From an uncultured Treponema sp. (lineage in GTDB: Bacteria; Spirochaetota; Spirochaetia; Treponematales; Treponemataceae), in assembly GCA_905372235.1 (NCBI GenBank), contig CAJPOF010000042.1:1-21070 (forward strand): DNA of 21,070 bases. Reading direction: 5' to 3'. The notes beneath the pieces are model-generated. The model was given only the letters and a program-made list of their open reading frames with translations. It was not told the origin of the DNA and searched no databases. A program made the translations under genes and the position numbers. Positions within the stretch are counted from its first letter, which is position 1; every line of letters starts with the position of its first letter. Shown piece after piece: positions 1 through 8,273 of this stretch.

Positions 1-61
1 CCTTAGACCCCCTTTCTCCTTCCCGCACTGCTTAGGGGACACCCCTAAGAACCCCATTTTT

Positions 62-89
62 CATTAATCGGACAGAAGTCCGATTAATG
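62..89. repeat. Perfect 12-bp inverted repeat, 4-base loop
   Basis: Arms 62-73 and 78-89 are exact reverse complements, CATTAATCGGAC and GTCCGATTAATG, around AGAA. The flanks CCCC (52-55) and GGGG (88-92 region) could extend the structure across an internal bulge. There is no T-tract after it on either strand, so it is not a standard terminator. Its role is unknown; it sits directly beside the attC-like dyad. Confidence 0.7.
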
Positions 90-90
90 G

Positions 91-161
91 GGCGGACATA
101 CAAAGCGTTATAAGATGAACGAACCATAATAATGTCCGCCAGCACTTTTGCTTACGCAAAA
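91..161. repeat. attC-like inverted repeats (possible integron half-sites)
   Basis: GGCGGACAT (91-99) is followed after exactly 7 bases by GTT (107-109). AAC (122-124) is followed after exactly 7 bases by ATGTCCGCC (132-140). This mirror symmetry is followed by a TTTTGC/GCAAAA hairpin (146-161). It resembles the 3' half of one integron attC site next to the 5' half of another, because attC sites carry paired L boxes and AAC/GTT R boxes. The R boxes do not match the RYYYAAC/GTTRRRY consensus fully, and no integrase or complete attC site is in the window. It may simply be a regulatory dyad. Confidence 0.35.
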
Positions 162-270
162 CTCGTTTATTGCACACTCACGCTATCTGTGTCAGGTGGT
201 GTTTTTGCAGATTTTTACGATATTTTTTATGCAGCGACGTTCATGACATCACTTTTTTTATAAAACTTAC

Positions 271-276
271 TATAAT
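271..276 (+). promoter_or_regulatory. Putative -10 box of the recO unit
   Basis: A perfect TATAAT ends 7 bases before the recO ATG at 284. Initiation at the usual distance would start the RNA at or next to the ATG, so the message would be leaderless. That fits the absence of any Shine-Dalgarno sequence. No good -35 hexamer is visible 16-18 bases upstream, which lowers confidence. Confidence 0.5.
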
Positions 277-283
277 TCGATAT

Positions 284-1075
284 ATGCCAAAAACAGTCGT
301 TACAGAGGCTACAGTTTTTTCCCTGAAGCCGCAGGGCGAAATCAATTCGTCAGTTTGCTTTTTTACAAGAACCGAAGGAATACTTCACGCAACCCTTTAC
401 GGAGGGCGAAAAAGCAGGCTCAGGTCGCTTGTCTCTCCGTGGAACACAGGAGATGCGTATCTATCAAAAGACCCTAAAACGGGATTTTTCAAGGTCATGG
501 ACTTTGACGTAAAAAAATACCACATGACGTTCAGAGAAAACCTTGTAAAATATTACGCATCTTCCCTTGCGGCTGAAATCGTAATAAAAACAAAATGCGC
601 AGGTTCTTCGGAAGGCTGTTGGATTTTGGTGAACGGCTTTATAGACGGACTTGAACTTTGCACCACAGACGAACAATGCAAAACCGGCACTGTTCGGTTT
701 CTTTGGAGATTTCTGGAACTGCTTGGAATACGCCCCGATGCGGAAAACTGCTTTCATTGCGGAGCGGATTTTTTGGCTGGAAAAAACAAGGGCGATGATG
801 TATCATGTTCCGGGTTGGGTGCTGAATTCTTGATAAATGAAAATCAGTTTATCTGTTCCGAATGTCGAAACAAAAACGAAAAGCCTATATTTTATCTGGA
901 CGGAAACGCCATGCACTATCTTGCATCTATAGCGGCTCTTTCTCCGAACGAAGCAAGAAAGAATGCGATTGGCGAAAAATCTCTTTCCCTGATAAAAGAA
1001 CTCGTATTCTATTTGATTGAAGAAGCGGTAGGAACAAAACTAAAATCCCTTGAAACAGGAGCAGGAATATTATGA
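284..1075 (+). CDS. recO: DNA repair protein RecO
   Basis: RecO works with RecR (and RecF) to load RecA on SSB-coated single-stranded DNA and can anneal complementary strands; it is cytoplasmic. The 263-residue product shows the N-terminal OB-fold pattern (about 1-80, with the GGRKSRLRSLVSPW basic turn at 40-53), a helical middle and a zinc finger built from C156/C159 and C191/C194. Length is normal for RecO. I chose ATG 284 because the family motif begins just after it (MPKTVVTEATVFSLK) and the longer TTG-initiated frame from 170 adds an implausible leader. There is no Shine-Dalgarno; a TATAAT at 271-276 suggests leaderless translation. The stop overlaps the next ATG by 4 bases (ATGA), implying translational coupling with the phosphorylase and then recJ. 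Confidence 0.94.
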   Translation: MPKTVVTEATVFSLKPQGEINSSVCFFTRTEGILHATLYGGRKSRLRSLVSPWNTGDAYLSKDPKTGFFKVMDFDVKKYHMTFRENLVKYYASSLAAEIVIKTKCAGSSEGCWILVNGFIDGLELCTTDEQCKTGTVRFLWRFLELLGIRPDAENCFHCGADFLAGKNKGDDVSCSGLGAEFLINENQFICSECRNKNEKPIFYLDGNAMHYLASIAALSPNEARKNAIGEKSLSLIKELVFYLIEEAVGTKLKSLETGAGIL

Positions 1076-2436
1076 CAGCGACAGAAGTTATCATGAAAAA
1101 ACGAGGGACGTTCGTCCTTTGCAAAGACGGAAAAGCGGCTTTGACCACGGACACCACGCTTGAAAAAAATGAGATAGAATTCCTTGTGAAAAACTATGTC
1201 GAAGGAAAGATTCCCGACTATCAGATCTCGGCGTTCCTTATGGCAGTCTTCTTCAACGGAATGACCTTCGACGAGACGGGGATTCTTACAGACTGCATGC
1301 TCCATTCGGGAGACGTTATAGACCTGCACGGAAAGGATAGCGAAAAACTGGGACTAAAAGGGCCGTTTGTTGACAAGCACTCTACAGGCGGAGTCGGAGA
1401 TAAAATCTCAATTCCGCTTGCACCTATAGTCGCTTCTTGCGGAGTACAGATTCCGATGATGAGCGGAAGGGCTTTAGGGCATACAGGCGGAACGCTCGAC
1501 AAACTTGAGTCAATAGACGGCTACAGAGTTTCTCTTAGCTCCGATGAGTTCAGGTCTTTAATAGCAAAAAACAATTATGCGATGACAGGGCAGACTGAAA
1601 AGATAGTTCCTGCGGACAGGCTTCTTTATGCGCTCAGGGACGTTACAGGCACAGTTGAATCCGTTCCGCTTATAACGGCTAGTATTCTTTCAAAAAAGGT
1701 AGCCGAAGGCGCAGACTGTCTTGTTTTCGACGTAAAATGGGGTTCGGGGGCGTTCATGAAGACAAAGACGGACGCAGAACGTCTTTCGACATTCCTTGTG
1801 AACACGGCAAAATCCATGGGTAAAAAAGCGGTCGCTCTCATAACGGACATGACAAGCCCTCTCGGACGAAAAATCGGGAATTTCCTTGAAATCGAAGAAA
1901 GCGTTGAATGTCTTTTGGGAAAAGGTCCTGAAGACGTTATGCTTTTGACCTACAGCCTTGCTGCCGAAATGCTCCTTCTTGCCGAAAAAGCTAAAACTTT
2001 CGAAGAGGCATATAAAATGGCAGAGGACGCTGTATCTTCTAAAAAAGCGTTGGAATGTTTCCTTACAAACGTAAAGGCGCAGGGAGGAAACCCCGAAAAA
2101 CTCATGAACGAGATAGGAAAAAGAAGAAGCGAACACAAGATTCTTCTTGAGGCTGAAAACAACGGCTACATACAGATAGATGCATACAAGACAGGACTTG
2201 CAGGAATCGCACTTGGAGTTGGAAGAGAAAAGACAAGCGACAAAGTTTTTCCGGATTCAGGAATAATTCTTGAAAGAACAACGGGAGATTTTGTGAAAAA
2301 AGGAGATGTGATAATGCAGATTTTCGGAAAAGACGAAGAATGTCTTTCTCCGTCCCTTGAAAAGCTAAAGGACGCTATCACCTACTCTGACGAAAAAAAA
2401 GCCAAGGAAAATCTTATCTACAAGACAATAAGGTAA
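1072..2436 (+). CDS. deoA: Thymidine / pyrimidine-nucleoside phosphorylase
   Basis: This cytoplasmic enzyme reversibly cleaves (deoxy)pyrimidine nucleosides with phosphate to the base and (deoxy)ribose-1-phosphate. The 454 residues contain the family signature: the phosphate loop DKHSTGGVGDK at 101-111, SGRALGHTGGTLDKLES at 131-147, then R189, S204 and K208, which align by motif with the substrate residues R171, S186 and K190 of E. coli thymidine phosphorylase. A PYNP C-terminal domain follows (about 350-454). An insertion of roughly 14 residues (about 12-29) separates the first helix from the usual conserved start. ATG 1072 overlaps the recO stop and has AGGA 5 bases upstream. From sequence I cannot tell thymidine-specific DeoA from the broader Pdp type. 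Its place between recO and recJ may link salvage to nucleosides released by DNA turnover, but that is inference. Confidence 0.94.
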   Translation: MTATEVIMKKRGTFVLCKDGKAALTTDTTLEKNEIEFLVKNYVEGKIPDYQISAFLMAVFFNGMTFDETGILTDCMLHSGDVIDLHGKDSEKLGLKGPFVDKHSTGGVGDKISIPLAPIVASCGVQIPMMSGRALGHTGGTLDKLESIDGYRVSLSSDEFRSLIAKNNYAMTGQTEKIVPADRLLYALRDVTGTVESVPLITASILSKKVAEGADCLVFDVKWGSGAFMKTKTDAERLSTFLVNTAKSMGKKAVALITDMTSPLGRKIGNFLEIEESVECLLGKGPEDVMLLTYSLAAEMLLLAEKAKTFEEAYKMAEDAVSSKKALECFLTNVKAQGGNPEKLMNEIGKRRSEHKILLEAENNGYIQIDAYKTGLAGIALGVGREKTSDKVFPDSGIILERTTGDFVKKGDVIMQIFGKDEECLSPSLEKLKDAITYSDEKKAKENLIYKTIR

Positions 2437-2449
2437 GCAGGACAGATAA

Positions 2450-4597
2450 TTGACGACATACCACAAGAAAAAACTAAATCCGTCCGAAGTGAACGCCCTA
2501 TGCACAAAATACGGTCTTTCACAATTGGAATCTTCAATACTTCTCCGCCGAGGAATCACCGACGGAGAAGAAATAAAATTCTTTCTTGAAAAAGACCTGC
2601 GCTTTGCCCATCAACCGTTCATGTTCAGCGGAATGGAAGATGCCGTTGAAAGAATCAATCAAGCCATAGACGAAAAAGAGAAAGTGCTTATCTTCGGCGA
2701 CAAGGACGTGGACGGAGTTTCAAGCACGGCGATTTTGTTTGAATATCTTAGTTCCATGGGGCTTGATGTAAAATGGCGGCTTCCCGTCGGAGAAGATTCG
2801 TACGGACTTTCGATTTCAGCGGTGGACGATTTTGCTGCCGAATACGGAAGCCTTATAATAACAGTAGACTGCGGAATATCGAATAATATCGAAATCGACC
2901 ATGCAAACGAATTGGGACTTGACGTAATCGTAACTGACCACCACAATCCGCCAGATGAACTTCCCAAAGCAAGCATAATAATCGACCCTAAACTAAAGGA
3001 TTCAGGCTATCCGTTCAAGGACATATCAGGTGCTGCCGTAGCGTTCAAACTTGTAAGCGCATTAAGAATGAGCCGTATGGAAGACATATACGGCGTTGAC
3101 TTCTGCCTTCTCGATATAAAAGAAAATGACGGAATAATAAATATTGAATGTCTAAAGACTAAAAACCTTGTAAAAAAAGAAACGCTTTTTTTGGAATTCA
3201 AAAATTTTCCCGTATCGATATATGAAACGTCTCTCATAGATTTTCTGAAAGGAGAGATAATCCTTGTATGGGACAAAGAAAAGGCAAAAAGGAATCTCAG
3301 CTCCTTATTCGGTTCGTCTATAGATTTCCAAATGCTCGATATGAGAAACGAAATTGCAAAACTAATCCCGTCATTTTCCGGGAAAAAACTTGAAGAACTA
3401 AAAAAATATTCTGCAATGGCAAAATACAGCGAAAAAGATTTTTCTAACATGGACGTTTTTTTCAGCATATTCGTAACATACACGGAACAAAGAAAAGAAA
3501 GAATGTTTCCAAACCTGAAAGAAAACGTGGAAAAAGACTTGCAGTTGGTCGCCCTCGCCGCCCTTGCGGACATAATGCCTATGAAAAACGAAAACCGGAT
3601 TTTCGTGAAATCCGCCTTGGAAAGCATAAACAGCGGAAAAATCCGCCGCGGACTGATGGAACTTGCGGCAAGAGGAAACCTTCTTGGGAAAAAGATAACG
3701 TCTACGGATCTTTCATGGTCAATCATTCCGGTACTGAACGCCGCAGGAAGGCTCGGAAAATCGAACCTCGCACTTGAGCTTTTAATTTCAAACGATCCGA
3801 AAGAACGGGCGACGCTTTCGGACAAAATAATTTCTCTCAACGAACAAAGAAAGTCATTCGTCCAAAACGGAGAGACGCTCACCCTGAGCCAAGCAAGGGA
3901 AAGTTTTTCTTCCTACGGGCAAAAACTTTGCCTTGTGTACGACAAAAAAATCTTCCGGGGAATAACGGGAATCCTTTCAGGAAACATAATGAAAAAATAT
4001 AAAGTCCCGTCGCTTGCCGTAACGTTCACGGAAGACGGCTCTGTGGCCGTAGGTTCAATGAGAAGCTGCAGGGGAATAAAAGCCACGGAATTCCTTGCAG
4101 AATTTGGAAAAGATTTTTTCATAAACTATGGAGGACACGACGCGGCGGCAGGCTTCAGTTTCACCGTAGACAAGCTTGAATCGTTCTTGAAAAAGACTAA
4201 AGAAATCTCTGAAAATCTTTCGCTTTCGGACGAGGATGAAACGGTGGAAGTGGACGCCGAACTTCCTTCGGAAAACCTTAACCCTGAAATTTTTAGAACG
4301 CTTGATTTTTTCGAACCTTACGGCGAAGGAAACCGAAAACTCATTTTCCAGACACGGAACATAGCGATTCACGACGCTTCAGTCTGCGGAAAAACCGAAC
4401 GCCAGCATCTTAAACTGACATTGGATTGTACTTCGTGCAAGTTTCCCGGAATGTTTTGGGGCGAGGCTGAAAGACTTGGGCGGGATTTTTCAAAAGGCGA
4501 CAGCATAAACATCGTGTACAACATAAACAGAAACTATTTCAACGGAAACATGAGTCCGCAGATACAGATTCTTGAGATTCCAAAAAGCCTGTCGTAA
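2450..4597 (+). CDS. recJ: Single-stranded-DNA-specific exonuclease RecJ
   Basis: RecJ degrades single-stranded DNA 5'-3' in RecFOR recombination, mismatch repair and base excision repair. The 715-residue protein has the DHH phosphoesterase motifs: FGDKDVDG (82-89), VDCG (139-142) and VTDHH (161-165). ISGAAVAFKL (192-201) and DIMPM (374-378) follow, then N-AAGRLG (430-435), the DHHA1 motif GGHDAAAG (561-568) and a C-terminal OB-like domain. Motif I reads DKDVDG where DYDADG is usual. It is longer than E. coli RecJ (577), mostly because of an insertion at about 205-361 within the catalytic core. The start is TTG 2450, with AGGA 7 bases upstream; the next in-frame ATG would remove conserved sequence. 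It lies 13 bases after the phosphorylase stop, so co-transcription with recO is likely. Confidence 0.94.
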   Translation: MTTYHKKKLNPSEVNALCTKYGLSQLESSILLRRGITDGEEIKFFLEKDLRFAHQPFMFSGMEDAVERINQAIDEKEKVLIFGDKDVDGVSSTAILFEYLSSMGLDVKWRLPVGEDSYGLSISAVDDFAAEYGSLIITVDCGISNNIEIDHANELGLDVIVTDHHNPPDELPKASIIIDPKLKDSGYPFKDISGAAVAFKLVSALRMSRMEDIYGVDFCLLDIKENDGIINIECLKTKNLVKKETLFLEFKNFPVSIYETSLIDFLKGEIILVWDKEKAKRNLSSLFGSSIDFQMLDMRNEIAKLIPSFSGKKLEELKKYSAMAKYSEKDFSNMDVFFSIFVTYTEQRKERMFPNLKENVEKDLQLVALAALADIMPMKNENRIFVKSALESINSGKIRRGLMELAARGNLLGKKITSTDLSWSIIPVLNAAGRLGKSNLALELLISNDPKERATLSDKIISLNEQRKSFVQNGETLTLSQARESFSSYGQKLCLVYDKKIFRGITGILSGNIMKKYKVPSLAVTFTEDGSVAVGSMRSCRGIKATEFLAEFGKDFFINYGGHDAAAGFSFTVDKLESFLKKTKEISENLSLSDEDETVEVDAELPSENLNPEIFRTLDFFEPYGEGNRKLIFQTRNIAIHDASVCGKTERQHLKLTLDCTSCKFPGMFWGEAERLGRDFSKGDSINIVYNINRNYFNGNMSPQIQILEIPKSLS

Positions 4598-4644
4598 AAA
4601 ATCCGTGTAAAAGTCTGAATGAAAAACAGGAAAATCTATCGCTG

Positions 4645-4675
4645 TTGAAAAAAATACAAATTCAGGCTATACAAT
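4645..4675 (+). promoter_or_regulatory. Putative sigma-70 promoter of the M23 peptidase gene
   Basis: TTGAAA at 4645-4650 lies 17 bases from TATACA (4668-4673), or 19 bases from the overlapping TACAAT (4670-4675). It sits in the 94-base gap after recJ and predicts a short leader containing the GAGG ribosome-binding site (4682-4685), 6 bases before ATG 4692. No hairpin terminator for recJ is visible in the gap. Confidence 0.55.
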
Positions 4676-4691
4676 ACAAGCGAGGTTCATC

Positions 4692-5669
4692 ATGAAAAGA
4701 AATTTTGTTTTTTCCGTATTGCTTTTGGTCTTTGCCGGCGTTCATTCTACCACGCTTACGTTCCAAGAAGAATTTTACGCAGGAAGCGTAACATACAACG
4801 AAGAGGCAAAGCCCGGAGAGGCGATTTTTGCAAGGCTTAGCATAAAACCCGGGAAAAACTCAGGAAAAAAATCCCTTCCTGAGGTAAAATCGGTTCTTCA
4901 GCTTTGGTCCGGCGGAAAAAAAATCGAAAATTCCGGCTTTTATCTTCTTCCGCAGAAAAGCAGAAAAAACTACAAGGAATTTCTTTCGGGCATCCCTCTT
5001 TCAAGCTGGCTCAAAGCCGACAAAGACTATCAGGTTAAAATTCTTATATCCATTCCCGAATCCGAAGACAAGGAACTTCTTCTTCCGTTTTCGATGAACG
5101 ACGTGAAATTCATAGAAGAGACGATAGACCTGAACGCAAAGAACACAGGCATAAAGCAGAATATGTCGGCGGAGCGGCTTTCACAAATCGAAAAACTGAA
5201 CAAAATCCTTGGAACCGTAGACGAGACTTCCGTCTATGCGCTAAAGCCTTTCGTAAAGCCAGTGTCCTCCGAAAGGATGACCGCATTCTACGGCGACAGG
5301 CGCATATTCAGATACTCAAACGGAAAGACGGAGACTTCGCTTCACTACGGAGACGACTACGGAGTTCCGGAAGGAACGGAAGTGCGTTCCGCACAGGAAG
5401 GAAAAGTCGTCCTTGCAGAATTCAGGATTTCTACGGGCTGGTCGGTCGTGATTGAACATCTTCCGGGACTTTACAGCCTTTACTATCACCTAAGTTCCCT
5501 GAACGTAAAGGAAGGAGACCGGGTAAAAAGCGGAGAAAAAATCGGACTTTCAGGTTCTACAGGGCTTGCGACAGGACCGCACCTTCACTGGGAAGTCCGA
5601 TTGAATGCGGGTGCTGTAAAACCTGACTTTTTCAGAAAAAACTACACATTCGAAGGCTCTGAAAACTAG
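4692..5669 (+). CDS. Exported M23-family (LytM-like) metallopeptidase
   Basis: M23 peptidases are zinc endopeptidases that cut peptidoglycan cross-bridges or, when inactive, regulate amidases. The 325-residue product has a basic N-terminus and hydrophobic signal segment (about 1-19), a beta-rich extracytoplasmic region (20-190) and the M23 domain (about 195-315). The zinc and catalytic residues are present: H218 and D222 in the HxxxD motif, H266 in YYHLSS, and H297/H299 in GPHLHW. An active enzyme is therefore expected. ATG 4692 has GAGG at good spacing and its own promoter. It ends 5 bases from the stop of the opposing gene, with no terminator between. Likely periplasmic, in cell-wall remodelling; its exact substrate is not predictable. 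Confidence 0.92.
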   Translation: MKRNFVFSVLLLVFAGVHSTTLTFQEEFYAGSVTYNEEAKPGEAIFARLSIKPGKNSGKKSLPEVKSVLQLWSGGKKIENSGFYLLPQKSRKNYKEFLSGIPLSSWLKADKDYQVKILISIPESEDKELLLPFSMNDVKFIEETIDLNAKNTGIKQNMSAERLSQIEKLNKILGTVDETSVYALKPFVKPVSSERMTAFYGDRRIFRYSNGKTETSLHYGDDYGVPEGTEVRSAQEGKVVLAEFRISTGWSVVIEHLPGLYSLYYHLSSLNVKEGDRVKSGEKIGLSGSTGLATGPHLHWEVRLNAGAVKPDFFRKNYTFEGSEN

Positions 5670-5674
5670 AAAAA

Positions 5675-6310
5675 CTATTCTCTTTCCAAGACCAATTTTC
5701 CGTCTTCGAGCGAATAAATCCCGTAATATGCGCCGCTTTCGCATCGGGCAAGGTTTACGTCCATGCGGAAAGCGTTTTTTGTAAGATAAAACGCTACGGG
5801 ATTTTTTGAAAGCCTTGAAATCATGTAAAAGTCCTTCCGGGAGCGTTCGTCCGGTTGGGCATACAAAAAACATCTTCCGTTATCGATGAAATACGGAAAA
5901 AGGCAAGTTCCTTTCCGCTTTATCGAAAAACTTCCTTTTTCCGCTATGGTTTCCGTCCCTTTTACCATATAGGGGAAATAATATCTTTTTCCATATATGT
6001 CCGCAGACATAAATTCGATTGAAAGATACGAGCCTAGCCATGAACGCTCTATCACGGAGATTTCGTTTCCCGACGTATCAAGGAGCGAAATCCTTGCGCT
6101 TACAGTATTTAGTCCCTCCCGCTCGGAAGAGCCGTACACAACAAGACGAACAAGTTCCGTCGCCACAGGATTCACACGCTCGCCTGCAGAAAAACAGCCC
6201 ATAAAAATTACAACATTTACAAAAAAAATCACAAGAACAAGAGAAAAAAGCAAATTGAAGATTACGACGCCAACGGAAAATTTATTTTCCGACAATCTTG
6301 ATAAATTCAT
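5675..6310 (-). CDS. Hypothetical membrane-anchored protein (possible lipoprotein)
   Basis: I do not recognise a family. The 211 residues begin with a strongly hydrophobic segment (about 12-38) that ends FMGC at 36-39. This could be a loose spirochaetal lipobox with C39 acylated, or simply a membrane anchor. The remainder is beta-rich and extracytoplasmic in character, with paired short strands and several cysteines. It is the last gene of the leftward unit, and its start at 6310 lies inside the end of ligA (29-base overlap), so it is probably translated by coupling. The stop faces the M23 gene stop at a distance of 5 bases. Position and anchor suggest an envelope role, which is inference. 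Confidence 0.7.
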   Translation of the reverse strand: MNLSRLSENKFSVGVVIFNLLFSLVLVIFFVNVVIFMGCFSAGERVNPVATELVRLVVYGSSEREGLNTVSARISLLDTSGNEISVIERSWLGSYLSIEFMSADIYGKRYYFPYMVKGTETIAEKGSFSIKRKGTCLFPYFIDNGRCFLYAQPDERSRKDFYMISRLSKNPVAFYLTKNAFRMDVNLARCESGAYYGIYSLEDGKLVLERE

Positions 6311-8234
6311 CTTCGCTGATTACAGGAATGCCTAATTTCTTGGCTTTTAAATTCTTTGAAGAGCCGCTTTCAGTGTCGTTCGTAACAAGATAGGAAAGAT
6401 CCCTTGTTACCGATGATTTACATGTAGCCCCAAGTTCCTTGACCATTTTTTCTGCGGTAAGCCTATTCATAGTCCTAAGTTCTCCAGTGAAACAAAAAGA
6501 CTTTCCCGCAAGGCTTCCGCCATTTTCCTTTTTTATCATGACGTATTTTTCAGAAAGACGCAGCATTTCGCTTTTGTTATCAGAAAAACCTTGAACAATC
6601 GAAAGCGCCATCTTCTCGGCAAAACCATACACAGCCTCGATGTCCTCTTTTTTTAGGTCAAGGAGTTTTTCAAGACTGTCGTAGCCTGACCGGACGAGTT
6701 TTTCAACAGTCGTCTCGCCGAATCCTTCGATGTCAAAACCCGCCACAAACGAAGAAAGAGGAATTTCTCTATGGTTCTGTATGGAAGAAAGAACTTTTTG
6801 CGCACCAAGGGATTTTTTTTCCTTCGAAAGACTTTCTTCGTTCAGAAAAAACGGAGAAAGCTCTTCTTCCGTAAGAGTGTACAGGTCGCTTATGGCTCTA
6901 ACCCGTCCGGAGTCAAAAAGATTTTCAAGAAGCGCATCTCCAAGGTCCCGGATATCTACGCACTGAATCCATTTTGTTATCTGATGGAACATTCGCTTTT
7001 GGCAAGTCTTGTTTGGGCAGTAAAGACGGCTTCCATCGTCAACAAGCACAGACGAGCAGGTTTCGCATACTGAAGGGTATTCCACCTCGCGTTCAGTTTC
7101 CGGCTCTTCGTGTATCGCATATTCTATCTTTGGGATTATCTCCCCTCGCTTTACAACAACGACCTTGCAGCCAATCTTTATCCCAAGAAGCCTCATCACA
7201 TCCGGATTTGAAAGGCTTGCACGCTGAACTTTTGTTCCGTTAAGTTCAACTTCGTCAAAAATAGCGACAGGCGTGTACGTAGAGCCGTTTTGGCTCCACT
7301 CCACATTCCTCAGCGTACTAAGAGCCTCCTCAAGGCTGAATTTGAACGCAATCTGTCTATCCGGACGATTCCGCCTTGCATCCTCAAGATTTATGACTCT
7401 TTCCTTCACGACAAGACCGTCTATGTCATAGTCAAGGGATTTTCTTATGCCCATTACCTTAGAACGATAATCTATGACTTCCTCAGGACTTTTGCATATT
7501 TTTATGGGAACTGTGAAAAATCCCATCTTGCCAAGCCAAAGAATTTTTTCCTCTTCGTCGGAAAACGGATTTTCTCCGTCGGACGAAAGAGCGTCGTACA
7601 CGATAAGCATGAGGTTTTCAGAGCCTTCGCCGGATTTCCGCCTCATAAGACCGTTTGCGGCATTCCTGCAGTTCGCCTTGTCGGAATAAAGTTTTTTATG
7701 CACGTCATGCGTCATGATGACTTCGCCCCTCACCCCTCCCGTAAAATCGACGATTCCGCCTGCATCATTTAAGGCATGAAGGACACCTTTCATCTTTTTT
7801 GCGTTTTCCGTGATTACGTCTCCAACGCTGCCGTCCCCCCTGGTGACAGCCTTGTCAAGTCTTCCATTTTTGTACTGGAGTTCAAGCGAAGCGCCGTCCA
7901 GTTTGTATTCGACAAGATATTCGGAATAAGGATGGCTTACTGTCCAAGCCAAAAACTGTTCGGGATTCGCAGCCTTTTCCTGGCTTCCCATAGGCATGAT
8001 GTGGAAAGATTTTTCAAACGTCCCTGAATCAGAACCGATTTTCTTTAAAAGTTCATTGTCAGGATCAAGTTCTTTCAGTTCATCCCACAAAGCATCAAAA
8101 TCTTCGTCTGAAATTTCGCCTTCGCCATCATAATAGGATTTCTGGTAACGGAAGATGAGTTTTTCAAGTTCCCTTACCCTTGCAAGGCTGTCGTTTTTTT
8201 TCTGCACCTCGTCAAGGTCAAACAAGTCGTTCAT
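6282..8234 (-). CDS. ligA: NAD+-dependent DNA ligase LigA
   Basis: LigA seals 3'-OH/5'-phosphate nicks in DNA using NAD+, in replication and repair. The 650-residue protein has domain Ia (YYDGEGEISDEDFD, 34-47), the adenylation motif KLDG with the nucleotidyl-lysine K111, RGDG (132-135), IDGLVVKE (271-278) and FKF (297-299). An OB fold follows, then the zinc finger C390/C393/C406/C411, helix-hairpin-helix repeats and a C-terminal BRCT domain (about 575-650). The usual HxxPMLSLxN segment reads HIMPMGSQEKA, a divergence. ATG 8234 has GGGG 8 bases upstream. It lies 39 bases after trmB in the same unit and overlaps the next gene by 29 bases. Confidence 0.97.
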   Translation of the reverse strand: MNDLFDLDEVQKKNDSLARVRELEKLIFRYQKSYYDGEGEISDEDFDALWDELKELDPDNELLKKIGSDSGTFEKSFHIMPMGSQEKAANPEQFLAWTVSHPYSEYLVEYKLDGASLELQYKNGRLDKAVTRGDGSVGDVITENAKKMKGVLHALNDAGGIVDFTGGVRGEVIMTHDVHKKLYSDKANCRNAANGLMRRKSGEGSENLMLIVYDALSSDGENPFSDEEEKILWLGKMGFFTVPIKICKSPEEVIDYRSKVMGIRKSLDYDIDGLVVKERVINLEDARRNRPDRQIAFKFSLEEALSTLRNVEWSQNGSTYTPVAIFDEVELNGTKVQRASLSNPDVMRLLGIKIGCKVVVVKRGEIIPKIEYAIHEEPETEREVEYPSVCETCSSVLVDDGSRLYCPNKTCQKRMFHQITKWIQCVDIRDLGDALLENLFDSGRVRAISDLYTLTEEELSPFFLNEESLSKEKKSLGAQKVLSSIQNHREIPLSSFVAGFDIEGFGETTVEKLVRSGYDSLEKLLDLKKEDIEAVYGFAEKMALSIVQGFSDNKSEMLRLSEKYVMIKKENGGSLAGKSFCFTGELRTMNRLTAEKMVKELGATCKSSVTRDLSYLVTNDTESGSSKNLKAKKLGIPVISEDEFIKIVGK

Positions 8235-8273
8235 TGCAAAAACCCCTAAAAATCAGTCTACAAAATCATAGTT

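Larger units (their letters stand above)
1..283. other. Non-coding left edge rich in inverted repeats
   Basis: No convincing gene is visible here. An open frame runs back from recO to a TTG at 170, but its extra residues are Cys/Phe-rich and look non-coding. The stretch holds four dyads: 31-38/42-49 (CTTAGGGG/CCCCTAAG, 3-base loop), 62-73/78-89 (12-base perfect arms, AGAA loop), 91-99/132-140 (GGCGGACAT/ATGTCCGCC) and 146-151/156-161 (TTTTGC/GCAAAA, loop TTAC). None is followed by a T-run in either direction that would make a convincing intrinsic terminator. The right end carries the putative recO -10 box. Confidence 0.7.

Noticed and set aside
170..283. TTG-initiated 38-residue extension of RecO
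   Set aside because: The extra residues are not RecO-like, and a promoter -10 box lies within them, just before ATG 284.
3007..3882. Long (291-codon) open frame antisense to recJ
   Set aside because: It mirrors a well-supported RecJ coding region, is Ser/Phe/Arg-rich as expected of a shadow frame, and shows no domain.
7290..7772. 160-codon plus-strand frame within ligA
   Set aside because: LigA motifs are continuous on the minus strand here, and this frame shows no recognisable domain or start signal.
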